Below, in pieces: positions 61,061 to 64,000 of a DNA stretch of 64,000 bases. The DNA comes from Vibrio breoganii (GTDB lineage Bacteria > Pseudomonadota > Gammaproteobacteria > Enterobacterales > Vibrionaceae). Location: the NCBI RefSeq assembly GCF_001677275.1, contig NZ_CP016178.1:496001-560000 (forward strand), read 5' to 3'. The position numbers and the translations under genes were made by a program. The number at the start of each line of letters is the position of its first letter. The first letter of the stretch is position 1. The notes under the pieces are model-generated. The model had not been told where the DNA came from. It worked only from the letters and a program-made list of their open reading frames with translations, and did not search any database.

Positions 61061-62761
61061 CTACGTGCACTGCTGTTTGTAATTTTGATAGTCAAGCTCT
61101 GACATTTCGGTCATTAATTCATCAACTAAAGCCAAAGTAGTCTCTTCTGCGAGGCCGAATTTGTGCAGCAGTTTCCTTCCTCTTATTAGCGTGCTTTCCA
61201 CATAAGTCGATGAGGCAAAGTGAATACCTAGCTGCTTTAGCTCCAACTCGTCTTGCTTTGAGTTAGTACGTGCATAGATATCTAGATTTGGGTACTTTGA
61301 GAGTGTTACGCAAACACGCTTTAGCGTCGCTGGTTCATGGATAGAGACAAACACAGCCTTTACATTCTTTAGATGAATTTTGTTACGTACACCGGATCTC
61401 AGAATATCGCCAAAATACGCATTTAGTCCCAGTTGTTTGCTGGTTCTGACTTGGTCGTAGTTGTGATCCAACGCTATATAAGGGATCTCAGCTCTACGAG
61501 CCATTTCAGCTATTAACCGACCGACTTCATCCAAACCAATGATGACCAGAGAATTAGTATCTTCATGCTCAATTTCGTCAAACGATTCAGCGCTATGAAT
61601 AAACTTAGAGACGAGCTTGTCCCCTAATTTAATGCTAAATGAAGATAACACCATGCTTAGGCTGACAACGGCGATCATAATGCCTGACTGTGACTCGCTA
61701 AGAATGTCCATAGAGGTTGCTAGCGCTAGTATCACAAAGGCGAATTCACCTACGTGGTTGAGCCAAAATCCGGTCTTTACTCCTACGGACAAAGACTTTC
61801 CATCAAGCAGTGAGAGTACTATTGAAAGCAATGTTTTGACTACGAGCACGATAGCCAGAGTGGCCAAGATTGTGCCTAGGTTATTTAGCAGCACCGTTGG
61901 ATCTATCTGCATGCCAACGGACGTGAAGAACAGCGCCATGAGTACCCCTTTAAAGGGAACTACAGTTTCTTCTAGGCTATGCCTGAAGTCGGAAGAGGAC
62001 AGCAACATACCCAGCAAGAATGCACCAAGGGTAGAGGGCAAACCGGCATATTCAATCACGCACACGGTTACAAAAATGGAACCAAACAAGCACAGTGCAA
62101 AGGCATCTTTGTTGTGCTTTCTGACGCTCCAGTTAAGGGCTAAAGGCAACAAGAATTTACCAATTCCAATGATTAGCGCGACAACACAAATGACGGTGAA
62201 AGTGTCTTGCAGAAAATGAGCGCTCGACTCAATCTGTTGGCTCACCAATAGCGGTATTAACGCCATTAGAGGCACCACACTCAAATCTTGTCCCATCAAA
62301 TTAGAGAAGATGTTTTTGCCGTGCTCAGAATTGAACTCACCCTTCTGATTTAACAAGGTGATGACGACCGCAGAAGAAGATTGGCCAAAGATGGCCCCCA
62401 CAACTAAGCCTATTTGCCATGAGTACCCGAATAAAGTAGCCAATCCGGCAAAGAGTAGGGACATCGTTACCACGAGCCCCACACCTTGTATCATCAGCCC
62501 TTTCTTCATTCGCCACAAATCCATCGGTTTCATTTCTAATCCTATCGTGAACAGGAAAAGAACGACGCCAAGATCTGCAACTTGTTGTAGCAGTTCAATG
62601 TTGGTAGCGGCAACTAGCCCTGGGGTGAAGGGGCCAAGTGCTACACCAGCCAAAATGAATCCAACAATGGTGCCCATGCCCAATATTGAGGAGCCAACAA
62701 CAAATAGACTTGCTATTGAAAACACATAGGCGATGAAATAAAAGAAACTGACAGAGTCCAT
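61061..62761 (-). CDS. CPA2 cation/proton antiporter with RCK domain (KefB-like)
   Basis: A 566-residue inner-membrane protein: about 12 spans (residues 1-385) of the Na/H exchanger CPA2 fold, including 'LGVVLFLFTIGLEMKPMDLW' and 'SSAVVITLLNQKGE', then a TrkA-N/RCK domain (about 408-525, 'NSLVIIGLDEVGRLIAEMAR'). KefB/KefC-type proteins release potassium under electrophile stress. The nucleotide-binding glycine pattern is altered to G-L-D-E-V-G, so ligand control may differ. It follows the PdxY-like gene by 11 bp on the same strand, so they are probably one operon. Confidence 0.88.
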   Translation of the reverse strand: MDSVSFFYFIAYVFSIASLFVVGSSILGMGTIVGFILAGVALGPFTPGLVAATNIELLQQVADLGVVLFLFTIGLEMKPMDLWRMKKGLMIQGVGLVVTMSLLFAGLATLFGYSWQIGLVVGAIFGQSSSAVVITLLNQKGEFNSEHGKNIFSNLMGQDLSVVPLMALIPLLVSQQIESSAHFLQDTFTVICVVALIIGIGKFLLPLALNWSVRKHNKDAFALCLFGSIFVTVCVIEYAGLPSTLGAFLLGMLLSSSDFRHSLEETVVPFKGVLMALFFTSVGMQIDPTVLLNNLGTILATLAIVLVVKTLLSIVLSLLDGKSLSVGVKTGFWLNHVGEFAFVILALATSMDILSESQSGIMIAVVSLSMVLSSFSIKLGDKLVSKFIHSAESFDEIEHEDTNSLVIIGLDEVGRLIAEMARRAEIPYIALDHNYDQVRTSKQLGLNAYFGDILRSGVRNKIHLKNVKAVFVSIHEPATLKRVCVTLSKYPNLDIYARTNSKQDELELKQLGIHFASSTYVESTLIRGRKLLHKFGLAEETTLALVDELMTEMSELDYQNYKQQCT

Positions 62762-62772
62762 AAAATAGCCAA

Positions 62773-63645
62773 TCAGTGAGTGTTAACGTGTTCGATCTTA
62801 GTTATAGGAAGCTCGTAGGTAGGCTCTACGAATTCATATTGGCCTGCGACAGTTTGTAGCTCGTAAGAGTCGTGCTCTTCTGTGATCTTTAAAATGCCGT
62901 ATACGGCATTACACGTGTGAGAAAATGCACTCATTGGATTGACGCCGTTTACCACTGAACCGGCAAATACCGCTGATATTAGGTCTCCCACGCCAATGAT
63001 TGGCTCTGCAAAGTGGAATTTAGGCCACTGCGTCTTAACGCTATTGCGGTGAGTCACCATCATCATGGTTTCATTAATACCTGACATTAGGTCTAGGTCT
63101 CTGACAATAACGTAGCGAGCACCAAGATCGAGTATGTGTTCACAGGCGTTTATGACTGACTCTTGGTCAGTGAGTGGTGTTGCAGTGATCGCAGAAAGTT
63201 CATATTTATTTGCCACTACCACATCAGCAATAGGAATGAGGTCAGCGATCAATGCATCCTTCACCTCATCAGGGGTCACCTGTGTGCCGTTAGATTGATA
63301 CATGGCCGCATGGCAGATATACAAAGCAGAGCGATTGCGCTTTTTCAGTTTTGCTACGCTGTGATAGAGCTCTTCTACCTGCTGAGCATTGTCCAAATAT
63401 CCGGAGATTAAAGCGCCGCAGTGCTCAAGCTCATGGATGTTATCTATCCCCTGAATTAGCGAGCCGATACCACACTCAACACTTTTATAGCCGGACCAAT
63501 CATCATCTGTACGAGGGATTTTTGCTAGCTGCAAGGTATCCAGTTGTAGAACCTCAACGCCCATTCGTTGCATTGGAAAAACAGCAGAACTATTGCCAAC
63601 ATGTCCGTATACAACTTGCGGTTGAATTGAAATTATATTTGTCAT
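62773..63645 (-). CDS. Divergent pyridoxal kinase-like (PdxY family) protein
   Basis: A 290-residue ribokinase-fold protein aligned over its length with PdxY ('VVYGHVGNSSAVFPMQRMGV', 'LISGYLDNAQQ', catalytic Asp in 'IIGVGDLISAV'). Several substrate-site positions are changed: the usual 'SIQSH' start reads 'SIQPQ', the 'SNHT' loop is 'AKIP', and the 'DPVMG' motif is 'HAAMY'. It may act on another small molecule or be regulatory. It precedes a KefB-like antiporter by 11 bp. The name pdxY is therefore not given. Confidence 0.75.
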   Translation of the reverse strand: MTNIISIQPQVVYGHVGNSSAVFPMQRMGVEVLQLDTLQLAKIPRTDDDWSGYKSVECGIGSLIQGIDNIHELEHCGALISGYLDNAQQVEELYHSVAKLKKRNRSALYICHAAMYQSNGTQVTPDEVKDALIADLIPIADVVVANKYELSAITATPLTDQESVINACEHILDLGARYVIVRDLDLMSGINETMMMVTHRNSVKTQWPKFHFAEPIIGVGDLISAVFAGSVVNGVNPMSAFSHTCNAVYGILKITEEHDSYELQTVAGQYEFVEPTYELPITKIEHVNTH

Positions 63646-63776
63646 TTTAAAACTAACTCTTTGCGGTATTTTGTTACATTAGTTTGAGAGTTTAACGCTC
63701 CTTAGTGACTTGCTTTAATACTGTATGAAGGACTAAAGCATACATAACAGGGAAGGGTATGGGAGACGAAAACCAG

Positions 63777-63800
63777 AAAGCCGCCTAAAAAGGCGGCTTT
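63777..63800. terminator. Hairpin after the right-edge gene
   Basis: A 10-bp perfect stem (AAAGCCGCCT / AGGCGGCTTT) with a 4-nt loop lies 23 bp past the stop of the minus-strand gene at the right edge; the T tail is short. Confidence 0.65.
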
Positions 63801-63822
63801 AATAGAAAGGGTCTTGCTTTAA

Positions 63823-64000
63823 TTATGATTTGTAATCTGGGTTTAGACTACCGCCCGCTAAGTATTTCAGTTCACGTCCACCAAACAGGTCATACTCGAC
63901 ATCGTGTGAAGCACCGTAGTTGCGTACCGTATAGTTAAAGTCTTCGCCATTCGTTTCTAGATTGTTTGGTGCATCATCACCACAACCGAAGCTAATGGTT
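63823..64000 (-). CDS. 3' end of an unrecognised gene (5' part outside window)
   Basis: The last 58 codons of a minus-strand frame, ending at TAA 63823. The visible tail includes 'FGCGDDAPNNLETNGEDF' and 'YDLFGGRELKYLAGGSL'. Codon use is like a well-expressed gene and a hairpin follows. I do not recognise the family from this piece. Confidence 0.6.
   Translation of the reverse strand, partial: TISFGCGDDAPNNLETNGEDFNYTVRNYGASHDVEYDLFGGRELKYLAGGSLNPDYKS

Overview
This window looks like a chromosomal segment of a marine gammaproteobacterium, most likely a Vibrio. The reasons are the moderate AT bias, three PL7 alginate lyases, a vibrio-style SWIM/SEC-C small protein, a DUF3612/RamB-like regulator beside the glyoxylate shunt, and a thiamin salvage operon under a TPP riboswitch. 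The genus is inferred from gene content; no database search was possible. I saw no rRNA, tRNA, CRISPR array, prophage or insertion sequence.

0-8 kb: a truncated membrane sensor with a Cache-like periplasmic domain runs off the left edge and is divergent from an orphan periplasmic binding protein. A DUF4382-type lipoprotein and two alginate lyase lipoproteins follow, one CBM32+PL7 and one with two PL7 domains in tandem. Then come a DUF2750 protein and an aldo/keto reductase. 8.9-16 kb: an RND pump operon with two adaptor proteins and no outer-membrane channel, a divergent TetR regulator with a clear operator/promoter, and a membrane-anchored EEP phosphohydrolase. 16-24 kb: a third, single-domain PL7 lyase, then a complete RND tripartite pump (adaptor, permease, outer-membrane channel) preceded by a LysR gene. 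24-31 kb: a tiny membrane protein, a two-gene orphan HlyD module, a LysR regulator, a FadL porin, a phospholipase-D/ClsC-type lipoprotein, a nitroreductase and a double-cupin protein.

31.3-38 kb: TPP riboswitch, then thiD-thiZ-thiX-thiY-thiY-tenA-thiM-thiE. This operon imports and salvages thiamin pyrimidine and thiazole pieces, and its binding-protein gene is duplicated. 38-44.3 kb: a MITE-like repeat, a small secreted repeat protein, and a RamB-like regulator divergent from malate synthase G and isocitrate lyase. Together the last three form the glyoxylate shunt and its likely control gene. 44.4-52 kb: a secreted six-repeat Kelch protein, an aldehyde dehydrogenase, a second DUF4382 lipoprotein, a GST, an S4-domain protein with an acidic tail, and YqhD with an AraC (YqhC-like) regulator separated by a 14-bp tandem-repeat tract. 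52-64 kb: RNase II, the DEAD-box helicase DeaD, acetate kinase with an FNR box, the SEC-C protein, a secreted animal-type heme peroxidase, a KefB-like antiporter with a divergent PdxY-like protein, and the 3' end of an unrecognised gene.

The themes are brown-algal polysaccharide use (alginate lyases, acetate and C2 metabolism), envelope efflux, vitamin salvage and aldehyde/oxidant handling. The most unusual items are the tandem PL7 enzyme, the heme peroxidase that lacks one heme-linking acid, the GC-rich repeats in front of yqhD, the PdxY homologue with an altered substrate pocket, the twin ThiY proteins and the 32-residue membrane protein.
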